From NCBI RefSeq assembly GCF_000745015.1, contig NZ_JQNA01000002.1:6386001-6450000 (forward strand): a stretch of DNA of 64,000 nt, read 5' to 3'. The stretch's first letter is position 1. Each line of letters starts with the position of its first letter. The translations under genes and the position numbers were made by a program. The DNA is from Burkholderia sp. 9120 (GTDB lineage: Bacteria; Pseudomonadota; Gammaproteobacteria; Burkholderiales; Burkholderiaceae). Positions 45,413-55,012 of the stretch are shown in pieces. The notes under the pieces are model-generated. The model ran no database searches, was not told the DNA's origin, and was given only the letters and a program-made list of their open reading frames with translations.

Positions 45413-47071
45413 TTACGCCGCCAGCCCGAGCCGTACCGTGCGCGCCAGATCGTCCAGTTGAAAGGGCTTGCGCAGAATCGTGCAACGTTTCACCGCCAGC
45501 CCGGAAATATCCACATCCGCGTAACCGGTGGCGAGGATCACCGGCAAGTCTTCGCGCATCTTGCGCGCCTCCGCGATCACGTCGATGCCGTTCATACCCG
45601 GCATCGCGAAGTCGACCATCAGCAGGTCCGGTTTATCCTCCTTCAGACGATTCAATCCGGCGCGACCGTCCGCGGCTTCGGTGACGGTGTAGCCGAGCAT
45701 GCGCAGCGACTCGACCAGCATGGCGCGCACTTCGCTGTCGTCTTCCACCACCAACACCCGTTTTTCGCCGACGGCATTTTCTTCGACGTCGGAAGCCGCT
45801 TCGTTTTGCGGCGCCACGCGTTCGCGCAACGGCAGCCAGATCTCCACGGTGGTGCCGGCGCCTTCCTCGCTGAACAGGCGCGCCGTGCCGCCCGCCTGCC
45901 TCGCGATACCGTAGACCTGGCTCAAGCCGAGGCCGGTGCCCTTGCCGATCGGCTTGGTGGTGAAGAACGGATCGAACACGCGCGAGACCACGTCGGCGGG
46001 TACGCCCGAACCGGTGTCGATCACTTCGAGCACCACGTAACGGCCGGCCGCGAGGGTTTCATCGGGCGCGGTGCGCTGTCTGACGTGAATGCTGAGCTGA
46101 CCGCCGCCCGGCATCGCGTCGCGCGCGTTGATTGCGAGATTGAGAATAGCGAGTTCGAGTTGATTGGCGTCGGCCTCGGTCCACATCTCTTCGCCTTCAA
46201 TCTCGTTGGCGTAGCGGATGCTGGAGCCGAGCGAGACCGTGATGATGTCGCGCATGCCTTGCAGCAACGCGACCACGTCCACGGCTTTGAGATCGAGGTT
46301 GCTGTTGCGCGAGAAAGTCAGCAACTGCCCGGTCAGTTTCGCGCCGCGTTCGGTCGCGCGTTTGACCGTGGCCGCCATGCCGCGAATGCGTTCGTCGGCA
46401 CTGACCCGCGCGATCAGTTCCGCGTTGACCATGATCACGTTCAGCAGATTGTTGAAGTCGTGCGCAATGCCGCCGGTGAGTTGCCCGAGCGCTTCCATCT
46501 TCTGCGATTGCACCAGCACCGCCTGCACCTTGGCGCGCTCGTGAATCTCCGTCATCAGCCGGTTGTTGGCGGAGGCGAGTTCGTGCGTGCGTTCGGCAAT
46601 CCGGCTTTCCAGCGAATCGTTCAACTGCACCAGCGCGTTCTGCGCCTCGATCCGTTCGGCCAGATGGCGGCGCGATTCGTACTGCCGGGCCCGCGCCCGC
46701 AGCGACGACGCCACCGCGCGCCGCAGTGTCTCCGAATTCAGCGGACGTTCGAGCACCACCACATTGCCGAGTTGTTCCAGCACTTCAAGTCCGCGCGCGG
46801 ACCGGTGTCCGACCCGCGACGCGGCGAGCAGGATAAACGGGAAATCGGACCAGGCGGGCTGCTGCTTGAGCCAGTCGAATAAACGCGATGCATGGTGATC
46901 CGCCAGCGCTTCTTCGGCGATCAGCGCGCTGCCCGCGCCGGCCTCCAGCGCTTCGGTCAGCGCGTCCGCGTTGCGAAAAGCGATGCACTGGCGTTGGTCT
47001 TTGTGCAGCACTTCGGCAATCACATCGGCGTCGCGGCCGAACGGCGCCAGGATAAGGACGCGTTGCTCCAT
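45413..47071 (-). CDS. Hybrid histidine kinase with N-terminal receiver-like and C-terminal receiver domains
   Basis: 552 residues. An N-terminal receiver-like domain (VLILAPFGRDADVIAEVLHK, about 1-120) lacks a clear phosphorylatable Asp. A coiled-coil (about 130-185) leads to the HisKA box with His in LTGGIAHDFNNLL, then the ATPase: NLAINARDAMPGGG, VIDTGSGVP and GTGLGLSQVYG. A C-terminal receiver follows, with Asp in LLMVDFAMPGMNG and the KPFQ lysine. No transmembrane segment, so a soluble sensor. It begins 7 bases after the KaiC-like gene, so the two are co-transcribed. Confidence 0.92.
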   Translation of the reverse strand: MEQRVLILAPFGRDADVIAEVLHKDQRQCIAFRNADALTEALEAGAGSALIAEEALADHHASRLFDWLKQQPAWSDFPFILLAASRVGHRSARGLEVLEQLGNVVVLERPLNSETLRRAVASSLRARARQYESRRHLAERIEAQNALVQLNDSLESRIAERTHELASANNRLMTEIHERAKVQAVLVQSQKMEALGQLTGGIAHDFNNLLNVIMVNAELIARVSADERIRGMAATVKRATERGAKLTGQLLTFSRNSNLDLKAVDVVALLQGMRDIITVSLGSSIRYANEIEGEEMWTEADANQLELAILNLAINARDAMPGGGQLSIHVRQRTAPDETLAAGRYVVLEVIDTGSGVPADVVSRVFDPFFTTKPIGKGTGLGLSQVYGIARQAGGTARLFSEEGAGTTVEIWLPLRERVAPQNEAASDVEENAVGEKRVLVVEDDSEVRAMLVESLRMLGYTVTEAADGRAGLNRLKEDKPDLLMVDFAMPGMNGIDVIAEARKMREDLPVILATGYADVDISGLAVKRCTILRKPFQLDDLARTVRLGLAA

Positions 47072-47078
47072 GACCTGA

Positions 47079-48593
47079 CTACCTCGACGAGTCGATGACG
47101 TTGGGCGTGGCGCCGAGTAGCGCCGTACCGCCGCGATACGACGGCAGGCCGGACAGCACGCCTTCGAAGTCGCGCAGCGCCTCGCCCACTTCCACGCCGC
47201 GACTGCTGAGCCGGAATTGACGGATCGAGCGTTCGTGCGCGTTGGCGCGGCTCTTCACGGCGGTCACCGCGGTCAGCACTTCGCCGTGGTGTTCGAAATA
47301 GCGGAACAGCACGACCACGTCGCTGAGATAGCTAATGTCGATATCGCTCTGCACTTCGCCGATGATGCCGTGCTGCCCCAGCACCAGCATCGTGACGACG
47401 CCCTGCTGATTCAGATAGCCGAGCAGCTCGTGCATTTGCAGCAGCAGATAGCGCTCGCCGGGCATGGCCTGCAAATAGGCGTTCAAACTGTCGATCGCGA
47501 CGTATTTGACGCCCTTGTTTTCCACCGAGTTGCGCACGTCGCTCGCGAACTCGCCCGGCGAGATTTCCGCCGGATCGATCTGGCGCAGCGTCAGCAGGCC
47601 GCTTTCCACGTGCGGCGCGAGGTACATGCCGAGCGACGTGCAACGAACGATCAGCGTAGTCAGCGTTTCGTCGAACACGTAATAGACGCAACGTTGACCC
47701 CGCTCCAACGCGGCGATCAGGCACGACACCACCGTTGTGGTTTTGCCCACGCCCGAGGGGCCGATCATCAGCGCGTTGGTGCCCGGAATCAGGCCGCCGC
47801 CGAGCAACGCGTCGAGACCGGAGGTGCCGGTGCTGAGCACGTCGGTGAGGAAATCCGCGTGATGTTCGGCGGCAACCAGCCGCGGATATACCTGAATGCC
47901 GCCCGTGTCGAGCGTGAAGTCGTGATAGCCCTCGCGGAACTTGATGCCGCGCATCTTGGCGATGCGCATGCGCCGGCGGTTGCTGCCGTAGTCGTGCACG
48001 AGGTTGTCGAGCGTGATGACGCCGTGGGCGATGCTGTGCAGTTGCACGTCGCCGGGATCGGTCGCATTGTCGTCGAGCAGCAGCACCGTGCACTCGCGGG
48101 TCGCGAAATAGCGCTTGAGCGCCAGAATCTGCCGCCGGTAGCGCAATGAGTTCTGCGACAACAGTCGCAATTCCGACAGACTGTCCAGCACGATGCGCGC
48201 GGGTTTGAGTTCGTCGACCTGCTGGATGACGCTGCGCACGGTCTCGCCCAGTTCGACTTCGGCCGGGTGCAGCACGGTCTGTTCGTACTGCGGGTCGAGG
48301 CCTTCGTCGGAGAGCAGTTCGAGAATCGCAAATTGGCTGAGGTCCCAGCCGTGGCTCTGGGCGACCGAGATCAACTCGTCGCGGGTTTCGGACAGCGTGA
48401 TGTAGAGCCCGACTTGCCCTTGTTTCACACCCTCAAGTAAGAATTGCAACGCCAGGGTAGTTTTACCTGTACCCGGCGCGCCCTCCACGAGGTACATGCG
48501 ATGAGGCGTAAGACCGCCTCCGAGGATGTCGTCGATGCCTTCGATACCTGAGGAAAGGCGGTCCTTCTGATTGGCGGCGAGTTTGTTTGACAT
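47079..48593 (-). CDS. kaiC: KaiC-like tandem RecA-fold ATPase
   Basis: 504 residues from MSNKLAANQKDRLSSGIEGI (ATG 48611, six residues earlier, is also possible; neither has a strong ribosome site). Two KaiC/RecA domains each have a Walker A: VEGAPGTGKTTLALQFLLEG near residue 40 and MIGPSGVGKTTTVVSCLIAA near residue 278, with Walker B-like VLDSLSELRLLSQ and VAIDSLNAYLQAM. Outside cyanobacteria such proteins work without KaiA/B and are tied to light or stress signalling. The immediately downstream hybrid kinase is the likely partner. Confidence 0.92.
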   Translation of the reverse strand: MSNKLAANQKDRLSSGIEGIDDILGGGLTPHRMYLVEGAPGTGKTTLALQFLLEGVKQGQVGLYITLSETRDELISVAQSHGWDLSQFAILELLSDEGLDPQYEQTVLHPAEVELGETVRSVIQQVDELKPARIVLDSLSELRLLSQNSLRYRRQILALKRYFATRECTVLLLDDNATDPGDVQLHSIAHGVITLDNLVHDYGSNRRRMRIAKMRGIKFREGYHDFTLDTGGIQVYPRLVAAEHHADFLTDVLSTGTSGLDALLGGGLIPGTNALMIGPSGVGKTTTVVSCLIAALERGQRCVYYVFDETLTTLIVRCTSLGMYLAPHVESGLLTLRQIDPAEISPGEFASDVRNSVENKGVKYVAIDSLNAYLQAMPGERYLLLQMHELLGYLNQQGVVTMLVLGQHGIIGEVQSDIDISYLSDVVVLFRYFEHHGEVLTAVTAVKSRANAHERSIRQFRLSSRGVEVGEALRDFEGVLSGLPSYRGGTALLGATPNVIDSSR

Positions 48594-48706
48594 AGCGTGT
48601 GTTCGCGTCATTGAATGACCGGCAATTGCCCGGCCGGTACGGCGAGGGTGCAATTAATGTGCCTATGCGCCTCGCCAAAGCCGCTCCGGGCGCGAGTCGC
48701 CATGAC

Positions 48707-49615
48707 CTACTTTTGTGCGCGCGCCATGACTAACTCAATGAAGCGCGTCGCCGCGCTGTTCTGCAGCGCCGCCGGGTAGGCCAGATGCAGGGGCGCACTC
48801 AGTCTTGATGGATTGGCGAGCGTGCAATACACGGTGCCCACCTGGTCGTAGCGCTGCATCGACGCGGGTACCAGCGTCACGCCCAAACCCGCCGCGACGA
48901 GGTTGATGCCGGACACCATGCGCGGCACTTCGCGCGCGATTCGCGGCACGAAGCCGGCTTGCCGGCATGCGGCGAGGATGTCGGCATACATGCCGGGTGC
49001 GCCCGGTCGGCGGACCAGGATGAAGTCTTCCTGAGCCAGCGCTTTCAACGACACCTGTGGACGCTTCTTGCCCGCGCCTTTCAGCAGCGGATGCCCGGCC
49101 GGCAATACCACGACCATCGGCTCATCGAGCAGGAGTTGGAACGCCACGCCCTCGCGCGCGTCGACCGGCTTGCGGAGAAACGCGGCCTGAATCTGACCTG
49201 CGGCCAGACGTTCGATGATTTCCGCCGCGTTGAGCTCAGCCAGTTCCACGGCCACCTCCGGGCAGACCGCCCGGAACGCGCGGATCGCCTCGGTCGTGAA
49301 CGGATGAAACGCGGCCGAGCTGGTCAGCCCGATCGAAATCGTGCCGAGTTCGCCGCGCGCAATCCGGTTCGCTTTCTCCACCGACTGCTGAAGGTCGTGC
49401 AGCAGGCGTTGCGCGTCGTCCGCAAAGGCCTGACCCGCCGGTGTCAGCGTGACGCCGCGCGGCATACGCACGAACAGCTCGAAGCCGATCTCTTCTTCCA
49501 GCGCGCGAATCTGCTGCGATAGCGGCGGCTGCTGCATGGCCAGCCGTTCGGCGGCACGCGTGAATTGGCCTTCTTCGGCGACTGCCAGAAAGTAGCGCAG
49601 ATGACGCAGTTCCAT
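48707..49615 (-). CDS. LysR-family regulator of the porin-esterase-transporter locus
   Basis: 302 residues from MELRHLRYFLAVAEEGQFTR. The helix-turn-helix (AAERLAMQQPPLSQQIRALE) and the LysR substrate domain (TISIGLTSSAAFHPFTTEAI, MVVVLPAGHPLLKGAGKKRP) are clear; the sequence resembles the BenM/CatR side of the family, whose effectors are aromatic acids. It is divergent from the porin gene across 200 bases containing a perfect inverted repeat, so it likely controls the whole rightward operon. Confidence 0.92.
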   Translation of the reverse strand: MELRHLRYFLAVAEEGQFTRAAERLAMQQPPLSQQIRALEEEIGFELFVRMPRGVTLTPAGQAFADDAQRLLHDLQQSVEKANRIARGELGTISIGLTSSAAFHPFTTEAIRAFRAVCPEVAVELAELNAAEIIERLAAGQIQAAFLRKPVDAREGVAFQLLLDEPMVVVLPAGHPLLKGAGKKRPQVSLKALAQEDFILVRRPGAPGMYADILAACRQAGFVPRIAREVPRMVSGINLVAAGLGVTLVPASMQRYDQVGTVYCTLANPSRLSAPLHLAYPAALQNSAATRFIELVMARAQK

Positions 49616-49682
49616 GATGTTCCGTCTCCCGGCCGTGCGATTCATGCCGCCCGCTGCCATATTCAATATATATGGATGATGC

Positions 49683-49700
49683 GTAAAACAGGTATTTTAC
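49683..49700. promoter_or_regulatory. Perfect inverted repeat, likely LysR operator
   Basis: GTAAAA-CAGGTA-TTTTAC is a perfect 6-bp inverted repeat with a 6-base centre and fits the T-N11-A rule for LysR sites. It lies 67 bases from the LysR start and 115 from the porin start, where an activator of the divergent operon would bind. Confidence 0.6.
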
Positions 49701-49815
49701 ATTTACCACGGCCAATCCTACGATCTCGTTCATCGCATCGACCGATGCCCGCGCTGCCCCAGACGAGCCGCGCCGGTCACGTTGCGACATAAAACAAAAT
49801 CGACCGGAGACGTCA

Positions 49816-50865
49816 GTGAAAAAACAATATGCAGTGGCCGCGTTGGCCATGGCGGGTTGCGCGGGTGCGCATGCCCAGGCCTCGGTTACGTTGTACGGCC
49901 TGATCGACACCAACCTCGAATTTCTCAACCATGCGAGCGGCGGCTCGCTGGTGCGTGAGAATTCCGGCGGCCTGAGCAATTCGCGCTTCGGCTTTCGCGG
50001 CACGGAAGATCTCGGCGGCGGCAACAAGGCGTTCTTTATTCTCGAAGCCGGATTCAACGGTAACGACGGCACCAACGCGACCGCCGGTGTGCTGTTCAAT
50101 CGCACCGCGGCGGTGGGGGTCGCGAACGACGCTTATGGCGCGTTGTCGGCGGGCTTGCAGTACACCGCGATGTACGACACGCTGATCAAGTACGACCCGA
50201 TGGTGTTCGGCCAGCAGTACACGTGGATGCCCACCACCGGTTCCGCGGACAGCTTTTCGTTCAAGGCGCGCGTGAACAATTCGGTCAAGTACGTGGGCCA
50301 CTTCGGCGGTTTGACGGCGACGGGGGTGTACAGCTTCGGCGGCACGGCGGATTCGTTTCAGAGCAGTGCGGCCTACGGCGGCGCGCTCGACTACGATAGC
50401 GGCAGCTTCGCCGCGGCACTCGCCTACGACTACCGCAATGGCGCGATCAATTCCACCGGCATGTGGACCAAATCGCGCAACTGGAGCGCGTCGGCGCGTG
50501 AACAGATCGGCGACCTTACCGTGTTGGGCGGCTATGAGCACTATCTGTACAACCCGACCAAGGGCCCGACGGTGTCGTCGGCATTGTGGTTCGGCGGGGT
50601 GCGCTATCTGATCGGGCCGCAATTCCGCGTGACGGTTGCCGAGTATTACCAGAGCAACAAGGCGGCCAACGTGTCGAACTCGTTGATGAGCGTGCTGGGT
50701 GCGGACTATATTCTGTCGAAGCGAACCGATGTGTACGCAACCGTCGCCTACGCCGCGTCCACACGCTACGCCAACGATAAATACACGCCGGTCGGTTTGA
50801 CGAGCGACACCGCATTCGGTCCGAATCAGACCGGCGTGACGCTCGGTATTCGCCACCGGTTCTGA
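49816..50865 (+). CDS. Burkholderia-type outer-membrane porin
   Basis: 349 residues starting at GTG 49816 after a GGAGA ribosome site. Sec signal MKKQYAVAALAMAGCAGAHA, then the Gram-negative porin start QASVTLYGLIDTNLEFLNHA and the conserved SRFGFRGTEDLGGGNKAFF loop. It ends in GIRHRF with the terminal Phe for barrel assembly. Such trimeric 16-strand porins are abundant in Burkholderiaceae. As first gene of a catabolic-looking operon it may be a substrate-selective channel. Confidence 0.93.
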   Translation: MKKQYAVAALAMAGCAGAHAQASVTLYGLIDTNLEFLNHASGGSLVRENSGGLSNSRFGFRGTEDLGGGNKAFFILEAGFNGNDGTNATAGVLFNRTAAVGVANDAYGALSAGLQYTAMYDTLIKYDPMVFGQQYTWMPTTGSADSFSFKARVNNSVKYVGHFGGLTATGVYSFGGTADSFQSSAAYGGALDYDSGSFAAALAYDYRNGAINSTGMWTKSRNWSASAREQIGDLTVLGGYEHYLYNPTKGPTVSSALWFGGVRYLIGPQFRVTVAEYYQSNKAANVSNSLMSVLGADYILSKRTDVYATVAYAASTRYANDKYTPVGLTSDTAFGPNQTGVTLGIRHRF

Positions 50866-50947
50866 GCATTTGGCTTTTCAACGACGGATTCGACGATGCG
50901 CCGCGTTCAAGACTCAAGACAGCGCACGGTAATCAGGAGCTAGCGGC

Positions 50948-52024
50948 ATGACCTTTTCTCTCTCTCGACGCAACGCGACGATATGCGCCGCAGCAGGCGT
51001 GGCCGTTTTGGCGGCGCTCGCGCAACCGGCGTTGGCGGCCCACGCGTACAAGGCGCATCTGAGGCCGGTCGCGGTGATCTCCGACACGCGGTTCACGATC
51101 GACACGCCGCAAGGGCATGCCGAATTTCCGCTGTATCTGTCGAAGGACTGGAGCGTCGCGCAGCCCCAGGTGACGCGTGCGGTGATCGTGATACACGGCA
51201 AACTGCGCAACGCGGACGTGTACTACCGCACCGCGCAAAATGCCCGCGACGCCGCGCACGCCGATCCCGACACCACGCTGCTGATCGCGCCGCAATTCCT
51301 CGCCAACCTCGACCTGCGCGTGCACGACGAACCCGCCGACATGCTGCGCTGGACCGGCGATGCATGGATGGGCGGCGAAGCGGCACGCGCGCCGCTGCCG
51401 ATCGGTTCCTACGAAGTGCTGGACGCGATCGTCGCGCGTCTCGCCGATCGCAAGCTGTTTCCGAATCTGCGGCATGTGGTGTTCGCCGGCCATTCGGGCG
51501 GCGGCCAGGTGGTGCAGCGCTACGCGGTCGCGGGACGCAACATTGCCACGCTGACCGGCGAGGGCATCGACGTGCGATACGTGGTGGCGAGCCCGTCCAC
51601 CTACGCTTACTTCGACGCGTCAAGGCCCAACGCCCAAGGTGTCGCCGCGCCGTTCGATGCCGCGCAATGCCCCGACTTCAATCAATGGAAGTACGGCATG
51701 GATAACCGGCCGCCGTATCTCGACGATCGTTCGCCCGCACAACTCGAAGCGGGTTATGCAGCGCGCCGGATCGACTATCTCGTCGGCGGCGCGGACGACG
51801 ATCCCCAGCAAAGCGCACTCGACAAATCCTGCGCGGCGGAAGCGCAAGGGCCGCAGCGCGTGGCGCGCGCGACCGCGTATTACGCGTATATGCAGTCGCG
51901 TCATCCGCAGGGCTTGAATCAGAGTTTTCATATCGTGCCGGGCGTCGGTCACGACGGCGCGCGAATGCTGACGTCGGTGTGCGCGTTGTCGGCCATGTTC
52001 GGTACGCAGGGGTGCGAGCCATGA
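50948..52024 (+). CDS. Exported alpha/beta hydrolase (esterase-like)
   Basis: 358 residues with a Sec signal peptide (RRNATICAAAGVAVLAALAQ, cleavage near ALAAH). Hydrolase marks: AVIVIHGKLRNADVYYRTAQ (oxyanion region), VVFAGHSGGGQVVQRYAVAG with the nucleophile Ser, VRYVVASPSTYAYFDASRPN, and PGVGHDGARMLTS with the catalytic His. It acts in the periplasm. It is paralogous to the gene at 53400, which has the same motifs but no signal peptide. Coupled to the transporter gene by ATGA overlap. Confidence 0.9.
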   Translation: MTFSLSRRNATICAAAGVAVLAALAQPALAAHAYKAHLRPVAVISDTRFTIDTPQGHAEFPLYLSKDWSVAQPQVTRAVIVIHGKLRNADVYYRTAQNARDAAHADPDTTLLIAPQFLANLDLRVHDEPADMLRWTGDAWMGGEAARAPLPIGSYEVLDAIVARLADRKLFPNLRHVVFAGHSGGGQVVQRYAVAGRNIATLTGEGIDVRYVVASPSTYAYFDASRPNAQGVAAPFDAAQCPDFNQWKYGMDNRPPYLDDRSPAQLEAGYAARRIDYLVGGADDDPQQSALDKSCAAEAQGPQRVARATAYYAYMQSRHPQGLNQSFHIVPGVGHDGARMLTSVCALSAMFGTQGCEP

Positions 52025-53379
52025 GCGAGGCAGCCTTCAATCGGCCTGACGACGCAATGGCCGGCGCCGACCCTTCGAGCGCGCTGAGCCCGGCCATGGT
52101 GCGGCGCGCGATCTTCGCGTCCGTGCTCGGCAACGGCCTCGAATGGTTCGACTTTCTGATCTACGGCTACTTCGCGAAGATCATCGCGCAAGTGTTCTTT
52201 CCGGGCGGCAGCGGGTTCGTGTCGATCATGCTGACGCTCGCCACGTTCGCCGTGGGCTTCATCGTGCGGCCGATCGGCGGCATTCTGCTGGGCATCTACG
52301 CGGACCGGGCGGGGCGTCGCAAGGCACTCTCGCTGCTGATCATTTCGATGGCGGCCAGCACGCTGCTGATGGGACTCACGCCGAGCTATGCGCGGATCGG
52401 CATCGCGGCGCCGCTGCTGGTGGTGCTTGCGCGTTTGCTGCAAGGGCTCTCGGTGGGCGGGCAGTTCGCGACCGCGTCGGCGATGCTGGTGGAGTATGCG
52501 CCGCCGCACAAGAAGATGTTCTATGGCAGCTTCAACATGTCGGCGCAGGCGTTTGCGTTGCTGTTGTCGTCCGGTGTCGGCTATCTGCTGACCACGCAGT
52601 TGACGCACGAACAACTGGTGGCGTGGGGTTGGCGTCTGCCGTTTCTGTTCGGCGCATTGGCTGGTCCGTTCGGCTTTTATATCCGGCATCGCGTGGCCGA
52701 GTCGCCTGAGTTCGAGCAGTTGCTCGAACATCAGGAGAGGCCGCCGCGCGTCACGATCCGGCAGTTCTTCCGCGATAACGGCGATGCGGCGATCTGCGCG
52801 ATGGGCGTGATCATCGTCGGGGCGGCGACGAATTACGTGTGGCACTCGTATCTGTCGGTGTATGTCGAGCGGCAATTGCATTTGCCGCTGTCTACCGCGT
52901 TGCTCGGGGCGTTCGTGTCGGGCGCGTTGAATCTGTTTCTGTTTCCGCTGTCGGGCAAGCTCGCCGATCGTTACGGCGCGTACCGCTTGTTCTATCCGAT
53001 CGTGATTGCGTGGATGGTGTGCGTGTATCCGCTCTATCACTTCGTCGTAACCAACCCGACGCCGGGGCATCTGTTCATCGCGCAGATGGTCGCCACGGTG
53101 TTTCTCGCGGCGATGTCCGGCGCGCATCCGGGCATGCTCGCGACGCTTTTCCCGGTGCGTAGCCGTTCGGCTGGCGTGGCGCTGTCGTACAACATTGCAG
53201 TGACGCTGTTCGGCGGCATGGCGCCGTTGACGATCACCGGTTTGACGCGCGTCACGGGCAGCAGTCTCACACCGGCGTTCTACCTGATTTTTGCCGGTTT
53301 CGTGTCGCTGGCGATGGTGTATTTCACGCGCGCCGGGCGAGCGCACGGCAGCTTGGCGGCGAGGGCCGCCACTCATTAG
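52021..53379 (+). CDS. MFS transporter, metabolite:H+ symporter type
   Basis: 452 residues and twelve spans. Starts at ATG 52021, overlapping the stop of the upstream hydrolase. Family marks: GNGLEWFDFLIYGYFAKIIA in span 1 and the loop-2/3 motif GIYADRAGRRKALSLLIISM. This fits the MHS group (KgtP, ShiA, citrate/aromatic acid importers). Lying between two paralogous hydrolases, it most likely imports the acid or intact ester. Confidence 0.92.
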   Translation: MSEAAFNRPDDAMAGADPSSALSPAMVRRAIFASVLGNGLEWFDFLIYGYFAKIIAQVFFPGGSGFVSIMLTLATFAVGFIVRPIGGILLGIYADRAGRRKALSLLIISMAASTLLMGLTPSYARIGIAAPLLVVLARLLQGLSVGGQFATASAMLVEYAPPHKKMFYGSFNMSAQAFALLLSSGVGYLLTTQLTHEQLVAWGWRLPFLFGALAGPFGFYIRHRVAESPEFEQLLEHQERPPRVTIRQFFRDNGDAAICAMGVIIVGAATNYVWHSYLSVYVERQLHLPLSTALLGAFVSGALNLFLFPLSGKLADRYGAYRLFYPIVIAWMVCVYPLYHFVVTNPTPGHLFIAQMVATVFLAAMSGAHPGMLATLFPVRSRSAGVALSYNIAVTLFGGMAPLTITGLTRVTGSSLTPAFYLIFAGFVSLAMVYFTRAGRAHGSLAARAATH

Positions 53380-53399
53380 ATTAACCACGAGCTCATTGC

Positions 53400-54416
53400 A
53401 TGACCCAGCCTTTAAACACGGACGACGAACGCGCGCCGAATGAACGCCCGGTCGCGGTGGTGGCGAGCCGCCATCTGAACGTCACGACGCCGGCCGGCAG
53501 CGGCACGGTGCCGGTCTTCACGAACGGCGACTGGCTTGCGCCGACGCGCGATGTGCGGCGCGCGGTGATTCTGATTCACGGACGTTTGCGCAACGGCGAT
53601 ACGTACTTCGATCTGGCGCAGCGCGCCTGCGAACTGGCCGGCGGCAGCGCGGACGACACGCTGCTGATCGTGCCGCAGTTTCTCGCCAGCGCCGACGTGG
53701 AGGCGCATGCCGTGCCGCCTTCCACGTTGCATTGGGACTGGATCGGCTGGATGGGCGGCGACAACGCAGTGGGGCCGGCACCGCTCAGTTCGTTCGATGT
53801 GCTCGACGCCATTCTGCACACGCTCGCCGCGCGCGAGCAGTTTGCGTCGCTGACCGAGGTGGTGATCGCGGGGCATTCGGGCGGCGGCCAGGTCGTGCAA
53901 CGTTACGCGGTGGTCGCGCGCGGCGATGCGCCGCTCACGGCGCGTGGCATTGCGCTGCGCTATGTGGTGGCGAATCCTTCGTCGTATGTGTATTTCGATG
54001 CGATGCGGCCGGGGGCGTCGGGAGAGTTCGCGACGTTCGATGCGACGGCGTGCCCGTCGTTTAATCGCTGGAAGTATGGGCTTGAGGATTTGCCCGCGTA
54101 TGCAAATGGAGAGGGCGATGAGGGGGACGCGGCGGCGCTTCTCGAAGCGCGTTATGCGCAGCGTGATGTGACGGTGCTGCTGGGCGGCGCGGATTGCGAT
54201 CCGCAGCATCCGGCGCTCGATCGGTCCTGTGCGGCGTTGACGCAAGGGGAGCACCGGTTGGGGCGTGGACTCGCTTACGCGCGGTATATGGCGTCGCGGC
54301 ATCCGCAAGGGTTGGCGACGCATCGCACGTTGGTGATCGACGGCGTCGGGCATGACGCCAAGGGAATTTTTGCGTCGCCGCAAGGGCGCGCGGCGTTGTT
54401 CGGTGACGGAGCGTGA
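53400..54416 (+). CDS. Cytoplasmic alpha/beta hydrolase, paralogue of the exported one
   Basis: 338 residues with no signal peptide (MTQPLNTDDERAPNERPVAV). The same framework as the gene at 50948: RRAVILIHGRLRNGDTYFDL, VVIAGHSGGGQVVQRYAVVA with the Ser, LRYVVANPSSYVYFDAMRPG, RYMASRHPQGLATHRTLVID and GVGHDAKGI with the His. Loss or gain of the signal peptide places the pair on both sides of the inner membrane. It lies 20 bases after the transporter gene. Confidence 0.9.
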   Translation: MTQPLNTDDERAPNERPVAVVASRHLNVTTPAGSGTVPVFTNGDWLAPTRDVRRAVILIHGRLRNGDTYFDLAQRACELAGGSADDTLLIVPQFLASADVEAHAVPPSTLHWDWIGWMGGDNAVGPAPLSSFDVLDAILHTLAAREQFASLTEVVIAGHSGGGQVVQRYAVVARGDAPLTARGIALRYVVANPSSYVYFDAMRPGASGEFATFDATACPSFNRWKYGLEDLPAYANGEGDEGDAAALLEARYAQRDVTVLLGGADCDPQHPALDRSCAALTQGEHRLGRGLAYARYMASRHPQGLATHRTLVIDGVGHDAKGIFASPQGRAALFGDGA

Positions 54417-54509
54417 AGAGGTAGTGGGGTTTTGATCGGGCCTGGATAGGCATGCGCCGTGCTACTTCTGATCGCGTTAGTGCTCCCACTTCTTGAAGGA
54501 CCACGCGAC

Positions 54510-54965
54510 ATGAACAGACCCCGACACTTCCCAGCCGCGCTCGCGGCTGCCTCGTTATCTGCATGGCTGGGCATCGTTTTGCCGTGCAGTAACGCCTATG
54601 CCGACGATGCCCCCAGCCCCTGCGCGGCGCTCAAACGCATCGTGGCCGCTGCGCCGGGCGGCTTGTCCTCGCTGACGCCCGACGACGGCAAAGGCGTCGC
54701 CCAGCCCTACAGCGACGACGCCCAATGTTCAGCCGGTCACGGCAGCTATCAATGCATGTGGACGCCGCACCACGACGCGGGCTCGAACGCGGATGCGTTG
54801 CAAGCCGTCGCAGCCGACGTCGCCTCCTGTTTGCCCGAGGCGACGCACGATCAGAATTCGCCTGCACGTCAGCACTTTTATGTCGGCGCGCCGGGCAAAC
54901 GGGCCGAGATCACGCTCGCGCCGACGGGCTCGAACAAGCTGCGGCTGGTTGTGTCGGGCAAATAA
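54510..54965 (+). CDS. Exported hypothetical protein
   Basis: 151 residues from MNRPRHFPAALAAASLSAWL, a Sec signal ending near NAYADD. The mature part has four cysteines (SPCAALKRIV, AQCSAGHGSYQCMW, VASCLPEA), probably two disulfides in a small compact periplasmic protein. A GAAGGA ribosome site precedes the ATG; a longer frame to 54459 lies before the signal. No family recognised. Lies 93 bases after the esterase gene and may be a separate unit. Confidence 0.75.
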   Translation: MNRPRHFPAALAAASLSAWLGIVLPCSNAYADDAPSPCAALKRIVAAAPGGLSSLTPDDGKGVAQPYSDDAQCSAGHGSYQCMWTPHHDAGSNADALQAVAADVASCLPEATHDQNSPARQHFYVGAPGKRAEITLAPTGSNKLRLVVSGK

Positions 54966-55012
54966 TCGGCTTGGGTAGACGGCGCGTTTCCGCTTGAGCG
55001 GACGCGCGGTGG

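Noticed and set aside
51949..53388. 479-codon reverse frame over the MFS gene
   Set aside because: Extremely Arg/His/Gln-rich and exactly antisense to a transporter with clear motifs.
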